Positions 50,131 through 59,979 of a DNA stretch of 64,000 nucleotides are shown in pieces. The notes under the pieces were generated by a model, which saw nothing but the letters and a program-made list of their open reading frames with translations, was not told the origin of the DNA and made no database searches. Source of the stretch: Oceanirhabdus sp942490885 (GTDB lineage Bacteria > Bacillota > Clostridia > Clostridiales > Clostridiaceae); the NCBI GenBank assembly GCA_942490885.1, contig CALNYT010000002.1:2666001-2730000 (forward strand). The letters run 5' to 3'. Made by a program: the position numbers and the translations under genes. Numbering within the stretch: position 1 is the first letter of the stretch; each line of letters opens with the position of its first letter.

Positions 50131-52491
50131 TTAAAATGTTTGTTCTGTTCTTTCAATGATTTCATCTTGTAATGCTTTACTAAGGTTACAGAAGTAATCA
50201 CTATACCCAGCAACTCGAACAATAAGATTTTTATACTCATCTGGTTTTTGTTGTGCTTTTAAAAGAGTATCCTTACTTATAATATTAAACTGAATATGAT
50301 GTCCATCTAGTTTAAAGTAAGACCTTACAAGATTAGCTAAATTATCTAAACCTTCTTCCCCAGAGACAAGATTTGGAGTGAACTTTTGATTCAAAAGAGT
50401 TCCGCCAGCCATTACATGATCCATTTTTGCTGCTGATTTTATAACTGCAGTAGGGCCGTTAGTATCCGCTCCCTTAGAAGGAGATATTCCATCTGCAAGA
50501 GGTTTATTGGCAAGCCTACCATCAGGTGTTGCCCCCATTACTGATCCAAAATATACATGGCATGTAGTTGGAAGCATATTTATTCTATGAACTCCCCTTT
50601 TTACATTTGGTCTTCCTGTTACTTCATTATGATATGCATGAAAAAGATCCTTCATAATATCATCAGCATAATCATCATCATTACCATATTTGGGCGTCTT
50701 ATTCTTAACTAGATTTAATATATTTTCATATCCTTTAAAATTTGCTTTTGCTGCCTCTAAAAGTTCACTCATGTTTAGTTTCTTATTGTCAAATACATTA
50801 TATTTAATAGATGCTAACATATCTGTAATATTTGCAATTCCAACACCTTGAATATACGATGTATTATATCTAGCTCCACCTGAATTGTAATCTTTTCCTT
50901 GAGTAATACAATCATCAATAATAACAGATAAAAATGGTACTGGCATTTTTGAAGCATATAATCTCTCAATAACTCTATTTCCATGTACTTTTATATCAAC
51001 AAAATGCTTTAATTGTTTTTTATATGCTTGAAATAACTCATCAAAGCTTTCAAATTTTGTTGGATCACCTGTTTCAAGCCCTAGTTTTCTACAAGTCATA
51101 GGATCAACACCATTATTTAAAGTTATTTCTAATATTTTGGGTAGATTCAAATAACCCGTTAGGATATATGCTTCTTTCCCGAAGGCTCCCGTTTCTATGC
51201 ATCCACTGTTTCCACCACATCTTGCATCTTCTAATGTTTTACCTGCTCCCAGCATTTCTTGAATTACAATATCTGTATTAAATATAGACGGTTGCCCCCA
51301 TCCTTTTCTTACTATCTTTAATGCTCTTTTCAAAAACTTCTGTGGCGTTTTTTTGCTAATTTGTACATTTGAACTTGGCTGAAGTAATTTCATTTCGTCA
51401 ATCACATCGAGTACAATATAACTTACTTCATTTACGCCATTAGTTCCATCTACTTTTAATCCACCACAATTAATGTTAGCAAAATCAGTATATGTCCCAC
51501 TTTCTTTCAAAGTTATACCCACTTTAGGTGGGGCTGGTTGATTATTAAATTTCACCCAAAAACACTGTAAAAGTTCTTCTGCTTTTTCACGAGTTAACGT
51601 TCCTTCTTCTACTTCCTTTTTATAAAAAGGATATAGATGCTGGTCTAATCTACCTGGATTAAATGCATCCCAAGGATTAACTTCTGAAATAACACATAAA
51701 TGGACAAACCAATACATTTGAAGTGCTTCTTCAAATGTTCTTGGAGCATTAGATGGTACATGACTACATGTTTCAGCAATATGAAGAAGTTCTTCTTTTC
51801 TTACAAGATTTTTTTCTTCATTAGCCATTTTTCTTGCTAGTTTACTATAACGATTACCTAAAATCATAATAGCATCACAAGCAATACTCATGCCCTCTAA
51901 TTCCATTTTCTTATCTAAAGCATCATCATCATTAAGAAAATCGAGTTTACTAATCTCATCAGAAATGTCTTTTTTGAAATCTGCAAATCCTTTTTTATAT
52001 ATTTTATCATCTGCAACAGTATGTCCTGGTCCTCGTTGCTCCATAAATTCTGTGAAAACTCCAGCACTGTAGCAATCATTCCACTCTTTAGTCATATTAT
52101 TTAGTATATGGTGACGCATGGATCTATTCTCCCAATAAGGAATAATAGTTTCTTTTTGAATTATTTTTGATTCCTCTGTTGTTTTAAAACTTATCTTTTC
52201 ACGATCATTCATAATCTGAAAATCTTCAACTGTATGACAACATAATTCTGGATAAGTTGGTGTTGCTGCAGGTTTTTCTCCTCTTTCTCCAACAATAAGT
52301 TCACCATCATTGATAGAAAGTTTTTTCTTTTCCATTAGTTCTTTTAAGACAAGTCCTCTAAGAACAGGTGTAGCTACACTTCCTTCATACTTTTTGTAAA
52401 CAGAATCTACTATTTTAGCTCTTTCCATAGAAATATAAGGTACTGCATTTAGACTTTCCGCTCTAAGTTTTTTTATTCTTTCTGTCATCAT
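50131..52491 (-). CDS. hypD: trans-4-hydroxy-L-proline dehydratase (glycyl radical enzyme)
   Basis: 786 residues. The active-site thiyl Cys and nearby Glu lie in GGNSGCIETGAFGKEAY, and the glycyl-radical loop RVAGYSDYF lies at about residue 762, 25 residues from the end. Position and the C-x-E spacing agree with the hydroxyproline dehydratases of gut clostridia rather than PFL (which has Cys-Cys). The enzyme removes water from 4-hydroxyproline, giving P5C. It follows its activase by four bases and precedes proC, the diagnostic context. ATG 52491 or the next ATG may start it. Oxygen-sensitive. Confidence 0.93.
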   Translation of the reverse strand: MMTERIKKLRAESLNAVPYISMERAKIVDSVYKKYEGSVATPVLRGLVLKELMEKKKLSINDGELIVGERGEKPAATPTYPELCCHTVEDFQIMNDREKISFKTTEESKIIQKETIIPYWENRSMRHHILNNMTKEWNDCYSAGVFTEFMEQRGPGHTVADDKIYKKGFADFKKDISDEISKLDFLNDDDALDKKMELEGMSIACDAIMILGNRYSKLARKMANEEKNLVRKEELLHIAETCSHVPSNAPRTFEEALQMYWFVHLCVISEVNPWDAFNPGRLDQHLYPFYKKEVEEGTLTREKAEELLQCFWVKFNNQPAPPKVGITLKESGTYTDFANINCGGLKVDGTNGVNEVSYIVLDVIDEMKLLQPSSNVQISKKTPQKFLKRALKIVRKGWGQPSIFNTDIVIQEMLGAGKTLEDARCGGNSGCIETGAFGKEAYILTGYLNLPKILEITLNNGVDPMTCRKLGLETGDPTKFESFDELFQAYKKQLKHFVDIKVHGNRVIERLYASKMPVPFLSVIIDDCITQGKDYNSGGARYNTSYIQGVGIANITDMLASIKYNVFDNKKLNMSELLEAAKANFKGYENILNLVKNKTPKYGNDDDYADDIMKDLFHAYHNEVTGRPNVKRGVHRINMLPTTCHVYFGSVMGATPDGRLANKPLADGISPSKGADTNGPTAVIKSAAKMDHVMAGGTLLNQKFTPNLVSGEEGLDNLANLVRSYFKLDGHHIQFNIISKDTLLKAQQKPDEYKNLIVRVAGYSDYFCNLSKALQDEIIERTEQTF

Positions 52492-52495
52492 GATA

Positions 52496-53398
52496 TCACC
52501 CTCCTATTTTCACTTTTATACCAGCTTTCTTAAATTTTAATGCTATATCATTCATTTTTTTATCAGATGGTTTTTCCATACCAGATAATTTGTATTCCAA
52601 GTCAAGTCTTCTATACTTATCCACACCTATTTTATGGTATGGTAGTAAGTTTACTTGTAAAACATTTAATTTGGATAAAAATTTGATACTTTCATCAATA
52701 TGTTCATCATCATCATTTACATCTTTAATAATAGGCATCCTAACAAATATATTTGCGTTAATTTCAGATAATCTTCTTAAGTTATCAAGAATTACTTCAT
52801 TAGATGCCTCTATATATTTTTTGTGCTTTTCATTATTTATGAATTTAAGATCAAACAAAAACAAATCTACTTTATCTGATATTTTCTTAAAATTTTCCCA
52901 ACTTCCATAACCACTCACATCTACTGCTGTATGAAACTCATTTTTTTTGCATACTTTTAGTACTTCGTTCAAAAAATCAACTTGAACCATTGGATCACCA
53001 CCCGAGAAGGTTATTCCCCCACCAGATTCCTCATAAAATATCTCGTCTTTTTCTAATTCTTTCATAAGTTCTTTTACAGTAATATCTTTACCCACATATT
53101 CCAAGGCATTATTGGGACATAAATCCTTACAAATTCCACAGGCATTACATTTTCCATTATCTATAACAACACGAGAATTTTGTATTGAAATAGCTTTTTG
53201 TGTGCATTTTTTCACACACATACCACAACAAGTACATCTTTCTTCAAAATACATAATTTCATGTTCACATCTTTGACTTTCTGGATTATGACACCACCAA
53301 CATCTCAAAGGACAACCTTTTAAAAATACTGTTGTTCGTATTCCTGGACCATCGTGAAGAGAATATTTTTGAATATTAATTATAGTTCCTATCATCAT
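52496..53398 (-). CDS. hypE: glycyl radical enzyme activase for HypD (radical SAM)
   Basis: 300 residues: the radical SAM cluster motif in GCPLRCWWCHNPES (CxxxCxxC, about 30-43), then an inserted ferredoxin-like part with two 4Fe-4S motifs (CTCCGMCVKKCTQKAI and CNACGICKDLCPNNAL, about 56-105), and SGGDPMVQ downstream. It uses SAM to abstract the H atom from the HypD glycine. ATG 53398 follows TTAGGATGTGATGAA. First gene of the operon. Confidence 0.94.
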   Translation of the reverse strand: MMIGTIINIQKYSLHDGPGIRTTVFLKGCPLRCWWCHNPESQRCEHEIMYFEERCTCCGMCVKKCTQKAISIQNSRVVIDNGKCNACGICKDLCPNNALEYVGKDITVKELMKELEKDEIFYEESGGGITFSGGDPMVQVDFLNEVLKVCKKNEFHTAVDVSGYGSWENFKKISDKVDLFLFDLKFINNEKHKKYIEASNEVILDNLRRLSEINANIFVRMPIIKDVNDDDEHIDESIKFLSKLNVLQVNLLPYHKIGVDKYRRLDLEYKLSGMEKPSDKKMNDIALKFKKAGIKVKIGG

Positions 53399-53672
53399 TT
53401 CATCACATCCTAATTGGCAATAATAATATCAATTTCCATTATATTCATACATGTAATTCATCAAAATATAATTTCATAATTATAAAATCTTGTTTTTATA
53501 TTGCAAAGCGTAAAAAAGCACCAATTATTAATAATTAAATGCACAATTTCTACAACGCCTTATCACCTTTAATTTATTTAGTATACAATTAACTTTTCAT
53601 CTATTATTATAATCTTCATTTATAATTAAGTCTAGTCAAACTCATGAAAAAAAATTAATAATCATAAAATTA

Positions 53673-53690
53673 ATTTCACCAAAATGAAAT
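53673..53690. promoter_or_regulatory. candidate operator, ATTTCA-N6-TGAAAT
   Basis: Perfect 6-bp inverted repeat with a 6-base spacer, 15 bases upstream of the regulator's -35 box. A plausible site for the adjacent XRE-cupin protein. Binding not shown. Confidence 0.45.
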
Positions 53691-53705
53691 CAAGCTGGTC
53701 AATCT

Positions 53706-53734
53706 TTGTTTTTTTGATGTATTAATGTTATAAT
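53706..53734 (+). promoter_or_regulatory. promoter of the XRE-cupin gene
   Basis: TTGTTT, 17 bases, TATAAT (53729-53734). Confidence 0.65.
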
Positions 53735-53815
53735 ATTATTAGGTAACATGATTCATATAGTTCTATGTATTATCACTAATACAAAAACAATTTTAAATTA
53801 GAAAAGAGGGAAAAC

Positions 53816-54400
53816 ATGAATAAAGATATAGGTAATAAAATTAAAGTATTGAGACAAAGCAAAGGAATGACTTTAAAGGATTTAAGTGAAGAAGTTGGCC
53901 TTTCAATAGGATTTTTCTCACAATTAGAAAGAGGATTAACTAGTGTTGCAATTGATTGTTTAAGTAAAATTGCTAATGTTTTAGGAGTAGAATTAACATA
54001 CTTTTTTTCATCAACAAAAGAAAGCGAAAATATGGTTATTAAAAGCTACGAACAGGAAGTATCACAAATAATAAATTCCAATATAATTTACCACAATTTA
54101 TCACATAGACTTAGTAGTAGTAACATACTACCTAAACTGGTTCAAGTCTTACCTCACGATGGGAATGAAGAAATAGAAGAATATCGCCATGAAGGTGAAG
54201 AATTCATATATATATTAGAGGGCATTTTGACTCTTTATTTGAATCATGAAAAGCATGTATTATATCCTGGTGATTCTGTGCACTTTGATTCTATGCTTGA
54301 TCATAACTGGGTTAATGACACTAGTATGACTACAAAATTTTTAGTTGTAAATACTCCCAATTTTTTGAAATCACAAGATACTACAGATACCAAGAGCTGA
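53816..54400 (+). CDS. XRE-family regulator with cupin sensor domain
   Basis: 194 residues: HTH_3 at 5-60 (KIKVLRQSKGMTLKDLSEEV, LSIGFFSQLERGLTSVAIDC) and a cupin barrel at about 105-185 (EEYRHEGEEFIYILEGILTLYLN, YPGDSVHFDSMLDHNWVND). Regulators of this kind sense small amino acids, amines or related metabolites through the cupin. Its divergent position from the hyp operon makes hydroxyproline or proline a sensible ligand, by inference. ATG 53816 follows AAAAGAGGGAAAAC. Confidence 0.9.
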   Translation: MNKDIGNKIKVLRQSKGMTLKDLSEEVGLSIGFFSQLERGLTSVAIDCLSKIANVLGVELTYFFSSTKESENMVIKSYEQEVSQIINSNIIYHNLSHRLSSSNILPKLVQVLPHDGNEEIEEYRHEGEEFIYILEGILTLYLNHEKHVLYPGDSVHFDSMLDHNWVNDTSMTTKFLVVNTPNFLKSQDTTDTKS

Positions 54401-54540
54401 GAATTTTTTTCAGTTCTTTTATACTCCTTTCAAACTCCCTATATTCATATAATTACAATTATTACATCATAAACAGAAGTTAAAAAACACCATAAAATTA
54501 TTTATTAAATAGCATTTATGAGCTGAAGCTCATAAACGCA

Positions 54541-54577
54541 AAAAACATCTATAACATTAGTTTATTATAGATGTTTT
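54541..54577 (-). terminator. terminator of the first chemoreceptor gene
   Basis: AAAACATCTATAA and TTATAGATGTTTT pair perfectly; the leftward product ends in a T-run. Confidence 0.85.
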
Positions 54578-54584
54578 CATAATC

Positions 54585-56633
54585 TTATATTTTAAATACA
54601 GATATAGCTTTCTCTAATTCTTCTGCTAGTTCTAAAAGACCTTCACTTGAATTTGCAATTTCTTCTATTGATGCAGATTGTTCTTCTGTTAAAGCTGCTG
54701 CTTCTTCACTACCAGCAGCATTTTCCTGAGCAATAGCTGATAAATTTTGAATTATATTCAATATCTCATTTTTCTTTTGTTCCATCTCTTTTCCTGATAT
54801 GTTTAATGTTTCAACAGCTTGTTCAGATTTTTGTATCGCTCCAGCAATGTCTTTATATTTTGTCTCAGTATCTTTTACACTCTCAATTTGCTCTTCTACA
54901 ATTTTTGACACACTATTCATTGTTGTTACTGCATTGCTAGAATTCTTAACTAATTCATTTACTATATTATCTATCTCTTTCGTTGATGCTGTTGACTGTT
55001 CTGCTAGTTTTCTTATTTCTTCTGCAACAACCGCAAAGCCTTTTCCCGATTCCCCTGCTCTTGCAGCTTCAATAGCAGCATTTAGGGCTAATAAGTTAGT
55101 TTGCTCTGCTATAGAAGCTATTAGATTGCTAGCCTCTCCAATTTTACTTGAACTTTTATTTACTTCTATTATTACATCCCCAATCTCACTTATTGCATTT
55201 CCACTTTCAGTTGTTTTTTTAGTTAATCCATTTACTACCTCTAAACCTTCATCAATCAACTTAACTACCTTACTTGATGAATCATTTACAGATCTCATAC
55301 ATTCTTGTTCTTTCTCAATTATACTTCCAAGTTCATATGCTTTCCCAGAACCTTCTTCTGTATCTCTAGCTTGTTCTGTTGCACCTTTTGCAATTTCTTC
55401 AATAGTCCTTGCTACTTCTTCAGAAGCTATTGTTACTTGTTCAGCTGAAGTAGTTAGTTCTTTTGATGAAACTACTACTAGGTTAGAAGAATTTGTTATT
55501 TTGCCTATTAAATCTCTAAAATTATGTGTCATTTCATCAAAAGCTCCTGCTAATTCACCAATTTCATCATTTTTATTTAAGAACGCTCTAGGAACATCTC
55601 TTGAAAAATCTCCACTTCCCATTAATTTTGCATGAGAACTTGCTACTTCTATACCCTTTATATTTTTCTTAATAACAATATATAATACAATTATTAATAA
55701 TAGTGCACCAAAAACAAATAAACAACTAATTATAGTCATCATATTTTTTAAGTCTCCTAAAACCTCTTCTTTATCAATAAGTAATCCTACTGACCATTTA
55801 TTCACCTCTATAGGAACATATGAAAAATAGTATTCTCTATTATTATATGTGATTTCTACAATATCACTTTCACCTGATATCATTTTCTGAGCATATTCTT
55901 TAAAAACTTCATCTTCAAAAATTTTTGTCTTCATTATCTTTTCTTCATTCTCAGAATAAATATATGTTCCATCATTTGCTATTAAAATATTTGTACCTTT
56001 TTCCCCAATAATATGTTTACTCATTATATTAGGAATTGTATTTAACGATATATCCACAGCTGTAAATCCAATTACTTCATTGTTTTCTCTGAGAGCTTGA
56101 ACCGCCGAAACCACTGTTTCATCTGAACTACTTATATACGGTAATGTAAACACAACTCCCTCACTGTCAACTGCCTGTTTATACCATGGTCTTTCTTTTA
56201 CATTATAATTTTCCTTTGAAGTCTCTCCATTCTTATTAACATAAAAATTGGCTTTATCATTTGCTACCCATGTAGAGTAGATTAAATCATTAGATTTTTT
56301 TATAGAATCTAATGTTTTTACTATAGAAGGAAATAGTGTATTTTTTTTTATTTCCTCTTTGGTTGTAATATTTTTCAAATACTCTGTTACTTCATTATTT
56401 GTACTCATTTGTTCAATAATAATTTTGTTGTCTTCAAAAACATCAGCAATATGTTCTGATATAGAATTAGAACTTAATTTCATTTCCTTAATAGTATTTT
56501 CCATAAGTTTTTTTTCTATAAAATTAAATATAATTATTCCTGATATTAAAAAAATAATTAGTACTAATAAAGACATAATTAAGCTCAATTTTACAGCTAT
56601 CTTTGAGGTAACTTTCTGCCAAATCTTTATCAT
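54585..56633 (-). CDS. methyl-accepting chemotaxis protein with dCache sensor
   Basis: About 682 residues: membrane segment at about 15-35, an extracellular double-Cache domain with the ligand-pocket motif ERPWYKQAVDSEG and VVSAVQALRENNEVIGFTAVDIS, a second membrane segment at about 290-315, HAMP, and a signalling domain with the hairpin tip EQTNLLALNAAIEAARAGE-GKGFAVVAEEIRKLAEQS. dCache receptors with this motif often bind amino acids. ATG 56633 has AGGAGG at the right distance; the ATG six bases earlier is too close to it. Confidence 0.94.
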   Translation of the reverse strand: MIKIWQKVTSKIAVKLSLIMSLLVLIIFLISGIIIFNFIEKKLMENTIKEMKLSSNSISEHIADVFEDNKIIIEQMSTNNEVTEYLKNITTKEEIKKNTLFPSIVKTLDSIKKSNDLIYSTWVANDKANFYVNKNGETSKENYNVKERPWYKQAVDSEGVVFTLPYISSSDETVVSAVQALRENNEVIGFTAVDISLNTIPNIMSKHIIGEKGTNILIANDGTYIYSENEEKIMKTKIFEDEVFKEYAQKMISGESDIVEITYNNREYYFSYVPIEVNKWSVGLLIDKEEVLGDLKNMMTIISCLFVFGALLLIIVLYIVIKKNIKGIEVASSHAKLMGSGDFSRDVPRAFLNKNDEIGELAGAFDEMTHNFRDLIGKITNSSNLVVVSSKELTTSAEQVTIASEEVARTIEEIAKGATEQARDTEEGSGKAYELGSIIEKEQECMRSVNDSSSKVVKLIDEGLEVVNGLTKKTTESGNAISEIGDVIIEVNKSSSKIGEASNLIASIAEQTNLLALNAAIEAARAGESGKGFAVVAEEIRKLAEQSTASTKEIDNIVNELVKNSSNAVTTMNSVSKIVEEQIESVKDTETKYKDIAGAIQKSEQAVETLNISGKEMEQKKNEILNIIQNLSAIAQENAAGSEEAAALTEEQSASIEEIANSSEGLLELAEELEKAISVFKI

Positions 56634-56747
56634 ATTCATCCTCCTTAAAATAAAACATTTATGCTAATATATTACATTAGTCAACATAATTTGTCAATTT
56701 ATCAGAATTTTAGGCAAATTCTTATTTGATATGATAATTACAATACA

Positions 56748-56789
56748 AAAGCTTGATTATCATGAACATCTCATAATAATCAAGCTTTT
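56748..56789 (-). terminator. terminator of the second chemoreceptor gene
   Basis: AAAGCTTGATTAT and ATAATCAAGCTTT flank 15 bases; weak T-tract leftwards. Confidence 0.6.
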
Positions 56790-56804
56790 GATTAATTATC
56801 TAGT

Positions 56805-56906
56805 TTTTCAGTAGCATTCCTTTTCCCTCAAAAGTCAGTCTTTTTTTTATTTGCTTAAAGCCAACCTCATCCAATAAAAATACTCTCGTGGCACCACTTT
56901 AGTTAA
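56805..56906 (-). pseudogene. short coding-like remnant before the second chemoreceptor terminator
   Basis: Leftwards one frame reads SGATRVFLLDEVGFKQIKKR, then LTFEGKGMLLKN and a stop. The bases around 56880-56898 also resemble the conserved T-box sequence, but the chemoreceptor stop at 56922 leaves no room for a leader. Probably a relic; family not recognised. Confidence 0.25.
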
Positions 56907-56921
56907 GCATATCCTAATTAA

Positions 56922-58946
56922 TTATTGAATTTTAAATCTACATATTTCACTGTTAAGATTTTCTGCCAGTTTTTTAGTAGTCAGAGCTTGTTCAGCTATT
57001 TCTTGCACTGTGGCTAATTGCTCTTCTGACGATGCTAAAACTTCTTCTGTACTAGCAGATGTCTCTTCTAAAATTGAAGATATATTTGAAACATCTCCAA
57101 TCATTTTGTCTTTACTATTATCAATATACGCTGCCTTTTCTTTTAATTTACTCATATTATCTAATAAATTAAATAACGCTTCTGAAGTCTTATTAAATAC
57201 ATTACTAGTATCACCGATAGATTTTTTTTGCTTTGTGCTTATTACTTTTATATTATCCATAGTTTCAACAGCGCTATCAGCTTTATATTGTATATTTTTT
57301 ATTAACGTTTGAATCTCATCTGTTGCATTAGAAGTTTGTTCGGCTAATTTTCTGATTTCGTCTGCAACAACTGCAAACCCTTTACCTACTTCCCCTGCTC
57401 TTGCTGCCTCAATACTTGCATTTAAAGCCAACAAATTAGTTTGGTCAGAAATATTATTAATTAATTCAATAATAGATTCTGCATTGTTAGAATACTCACT
57501 AACATCCTTAATTATTCTACCTGTTTTTATTGCTTGTTCGGTACTTTCTGCATTTATACTATTTAGATCTCCCATTATAATTTTACCTTGTTCGCTTAGC
57601 TTATTGGTTTCATTTGTTATATTAAATACCTCAACAACTAAGTTATTAATTATTTCGATTTGGTCTCCTAAATCATTTATTTTATTAACAATATTTTCTC
57701 CGTAATTCGTTTGCTCTGTAGCCGCATTCGCTAACATTCCTATAGATTCAGCTATTTCAGAAGTTGTTTGTGTAGAGTTCTGTGTAATAGTGTTTAATTC
57801 TTCTGAAGAATTCTCCATATCCTCTACACTCAATTTTATGTTTCCTAATAATCCTTTCAAATCGGACTGCATCATAGAAGTAGCTCTAGATATTTCTCCG
57901 ATTTCATCTTTTGTTTTTGTTAATTCATTTGGAATGCTTGAAGTAAAATCACCTTTTGCCATTAATTTAGTATACTTTGTTAACTGACTTAAAGGTTTTA
58001 AAGAAATCTTTATAGTAAGTATCAATAAACCAATAAATATTAAAATGGAAATGACAGTATAAAATAAGGTATTAATCCACAATTCTTTTTTTGTTGCTAC
58101 AAGTGCATCTAATGATAAAGCAACATCCATTGATCCTATATGTTTACCCTCTTTATATATTGGAATTTGTACATCATTAATCCATTTCTCATTATATAAT
58201 TCCTTTTTATTATATATAATCCCATTAACAGCTGCTGTTTTAGTTGCATCATCATCAAATGTTTGTCCTATATCATCATGATCACTACTGGCAATAGCAG
58301 TGCCTTGATTGTCATATACTGCTGAATATTCTATATTTTCTTTACTACCAACTTCATCAACAAGAGTTTGTATATTCATTTTTTCTTTTATTTTAGCTAC
58401 TACCTCTGCTGAAACTCCCATTTGAATAAAATATCCATTTTCCAAATCTACATTGCAATATTTGTAATATTTCCCATCAGAATCACTTTTACTAACTTCT
58501 GTTACCAAATCCTTTTGTTTTCCATCAAATAAGGAATCCATTGTGCTTCCCTTCTCATATACCCATCCAACGTTTCCAGGCATATTAGAATATACAATTG
58601 TTCTTTTGTCATTTATAATATTCATTTCTGCAATATTTAATTTTTTCTCTAATTTAACTAATTTTTCATTAGAATAATTTTCTTTATCAGTTCCTATTAA
58701 ATATGCTATTGTTTTCATATCTGTTCCCAGTAAATCTTGAATTGATTCTTCAGCGATTACAATTTTATTTAATTCGCTTACCATTTCCTGAGCTAAATAT
58801 AATCCTTGTTGGGATATTTGTTCTTCTATTTTTTCACCTACAATATTTTGAGTAAGTAAAGTTAAAATACTTACAATAACTAAAAATAAAGCTAAACATG
58901 AACCTATAATTTTTTGTCTAATGGTAATTCCATTTAATTTTTTCAT
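56922..58946 (-). CDS. methyl-accepting chemotaxis protein with extracellular Cache-like sensor
   Basis: 674 residues: a membrane segment at about 12-32, an extracytoplasmic region of about 260 residues in the PAS/Cache style (IVYSNMPGNVGWVYEKGSTM, AVYDNQGTAIASSDHDDIGQ), a second segment at about 295-315, HAMP, and a signalling domain with DQTNLLALNASIEAARAGE-GKGFAVVADEIRKLAEQT. ATG 58946 follows AGGGGGAATTC. Ligand unknown; only the signalling part is clearly similar to the neighbouring receptor. Confidence 0.93.
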   Translation of the reverse strand: MKKLNGITIRQKIIGSCLALFLVIVSILTLLTQNIVGEKIEEQISQQGLYLAQEMVSELNKIVIAEESIQDLLGTDMKTIAYLIGTDKENYSNEKLVKLEKKLNIAEMNIINDKRTIVYSNMPGNVGWVYEKGSTMDSLFDGKQKDLVTEVSKSDSDGKYYKYCNVDLENGYFIQMGVSAEVVAKIKEKMNIQTLVDEVGSKENIEYSAVYDNQGTAIASSDHDDIGQTFDDDATKTAAVNGIIYNKKELYNEKWINDVQIPIYKEGKHIGSMDVALSLDALVATKKELWINTLFYTVISILIFIGLLILTIKISLKPLSQLTKYTKLMAKGDFTSSIPNELTKTKDEIGEISRATSMMQSDLKGLLGNIKLSVEDMENSSEELNTITQNSTQTTSEIAESIGMLANAATEQTNYGENIVNKINDLGDQIEIINNLVVEVFNITNETNKLSEQGKIIMGDLNSINAESTEQAIKTGRIIKDVSEYSNNAESIIELINNISDQTNLLALNASIEAARAGEVGKGFAVVADEIRKLAEQTSNATDEIQTLIKNIQYKADSAVETMDNIKVISTKQKKSIGDTSNVFNKTSEALFNLLDNMSKLKEKAAYIDNSKDKMIGDVSNISSILEETSASTEEVLASSEEQLATVQEIAEQALTTKKLAENLNSEICRFKIQ

Positions 58947-59335
58947 TTGTGAATTCCCCCTATTTTATAATTGTAATAGAAGTACATTAAATTCATTATT
59001 TTTCACTTTAATGTATATTTTTCTTATTACAAAACAAATAAATTATATAACAATTCCAAATATTATTCAACTAAAAAACAAATCCTTTTACCCATTTTTG
59101 CACTAGATATTGCATTATTGAAATAACAAAAACTATCATTTGAGGAATAATAACGGTAATGCAATAAAAGATGTGCTAAAAACTGGGGTATGCGTACCGA
59201 CCTCTTCCTTTTGGCAACTCAAAATTAAAGGAGTTTACGGGACTAGAAGAAGTGAGTGTAAATGCAAATAAGGGAAGACATTTGTCTTCCCTTATTTGTT
59301 GATTACTTAATTGTAAATATATTTAATATAAAAAT
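58947..59335. other. gene-free stretch with an unexplained conserved-looking block
   Basis: 389 bases. The stretch 59155-59300 is less AT-rich than its surroundings and contains a plus-strand open frame without a start (KDVLKTGVCVPTSSFWQLKI...), a small GGTA-TGCG-TACC hairpin near 59190, and a 16-bp perfect hairpin (CAAATAAGGGAAGACA / TGTCTTCCCTTATTTG, 59265-59298). It may be a decayed element or an RNA; I cannot name it. Confidence 0.4.
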
Positions 59336-59578
59336 CTAAATTATTTTTTTTATCATTACCTCTTTACTTAATATGCATCTGTTCTTTGTTTCTAAATTAA
59401 TAAGGAACGTTTCAAATTCATTATATAACTCTTTTCTTAAGTCATTAACATATTTGATTCCTTTAATTAACTGAAGTTTTTCATCTATACATATGTATAA
59501 TGCTTCTTCTTCATTTTCTGCTATAATATTTATCTCTTCCATCATATTATTGTCTTTAACATACATCGTAAATTTCAT
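59336..59578 (-). CDS. uncharacterised 80-residue protein
   Basis: MKFTMYVKDNNMMEEINIIA, an acidic helical middle and a basic end (SKEVMIKKII). The alternating hydrophobic start and EEALYICIDEKLQLIKGI segment suggest a small alpha/beta fold. No family recognised. ATG 59578 follows AAAGGGTGTGA. Ends near the 16-bp hairpin at 59265-59298, possibly its terminator. Confidence 0.65.
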   Translation of the reverse strand: MKFTMYVKDNNMMEEINIIAENEEEALYICIDEKLQLIKGIKYVNDLRKELYNEFETFLINLETKNRCILSKEVMIKKII

Positions 59579-59780
59579 TTGTCAATCACACCCTTTTTAA
59601 TTTATCTTATATTATCATTCTAAAGAAATAACTCACCATACAATTTCTCTAGATAATGTTATTTTACCATTAATCACATTAATGTCCATATTAAATTTGA
59701 AAAATCACTAAAAAACTCAATAATATTGATATTACCAATATACTATTTTATTATTCATCACACGTTATAATAGAATTAAC

Positions 59781-59885
59781 TATAGAGATTCCAGTACGAA
59801 AATTTATTTATACTTGTTCCAAAATCTCAGCGTATCAATGAGTTATGGACACGTATAAATAAAGATTTGAGTTGGAATCTCTATA
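59781..59885. repeat. 105-bp MITE, copy 4 of 4, fused to IS630 copy 2
   Basis: Same sequence as at 623-727. Its right-hand TA (59884-59885) is also the left TA of IS630 copy 2, so the two meet in the 22-base palindrome GGAATCTCTATATAGAGATTCC. Confidence 0.92.
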
Positions 59886-59979
59886 TAGAGATTCCAGAAT
59901 TAAACTATATTTATACTGAATAAAAAACTTTTTTCTCCAAATCCTTATAGTACGGAGTACTGTGCAAAGGAGAAAAACT

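Larger units (their letters stand above)
53399..53815. other. divergent control region between hypE and the XRE-cupin regulator
   Basis: 417 bases with a promoter for the regulator (53706-53734) and a perfect palindrome (53673-53690) just upstream of it. The hypE promoter must also lie here; candidate boxes on the minus strand are weak. No ORF or riboswitch seen. Confidence 0.55.

Noticed and set aside
54799..55635. 278-residue plus-strand ORF antisense to the first chemoreceptor
   Set aside because: Shadow of a repetitive helical coding region; Ser/Leu-rich product with no family likeness and no start signals.
56870..56910. T-box riboswitch (GTGGTGCCACG-like sequence on the minus strand)
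   Set aside because: The chemoreceptor stop at 56922 leaves no space for a specifier stem, no tRNA-synthetase or amino-acid gene follows, and the same bases read as a coding remnant.
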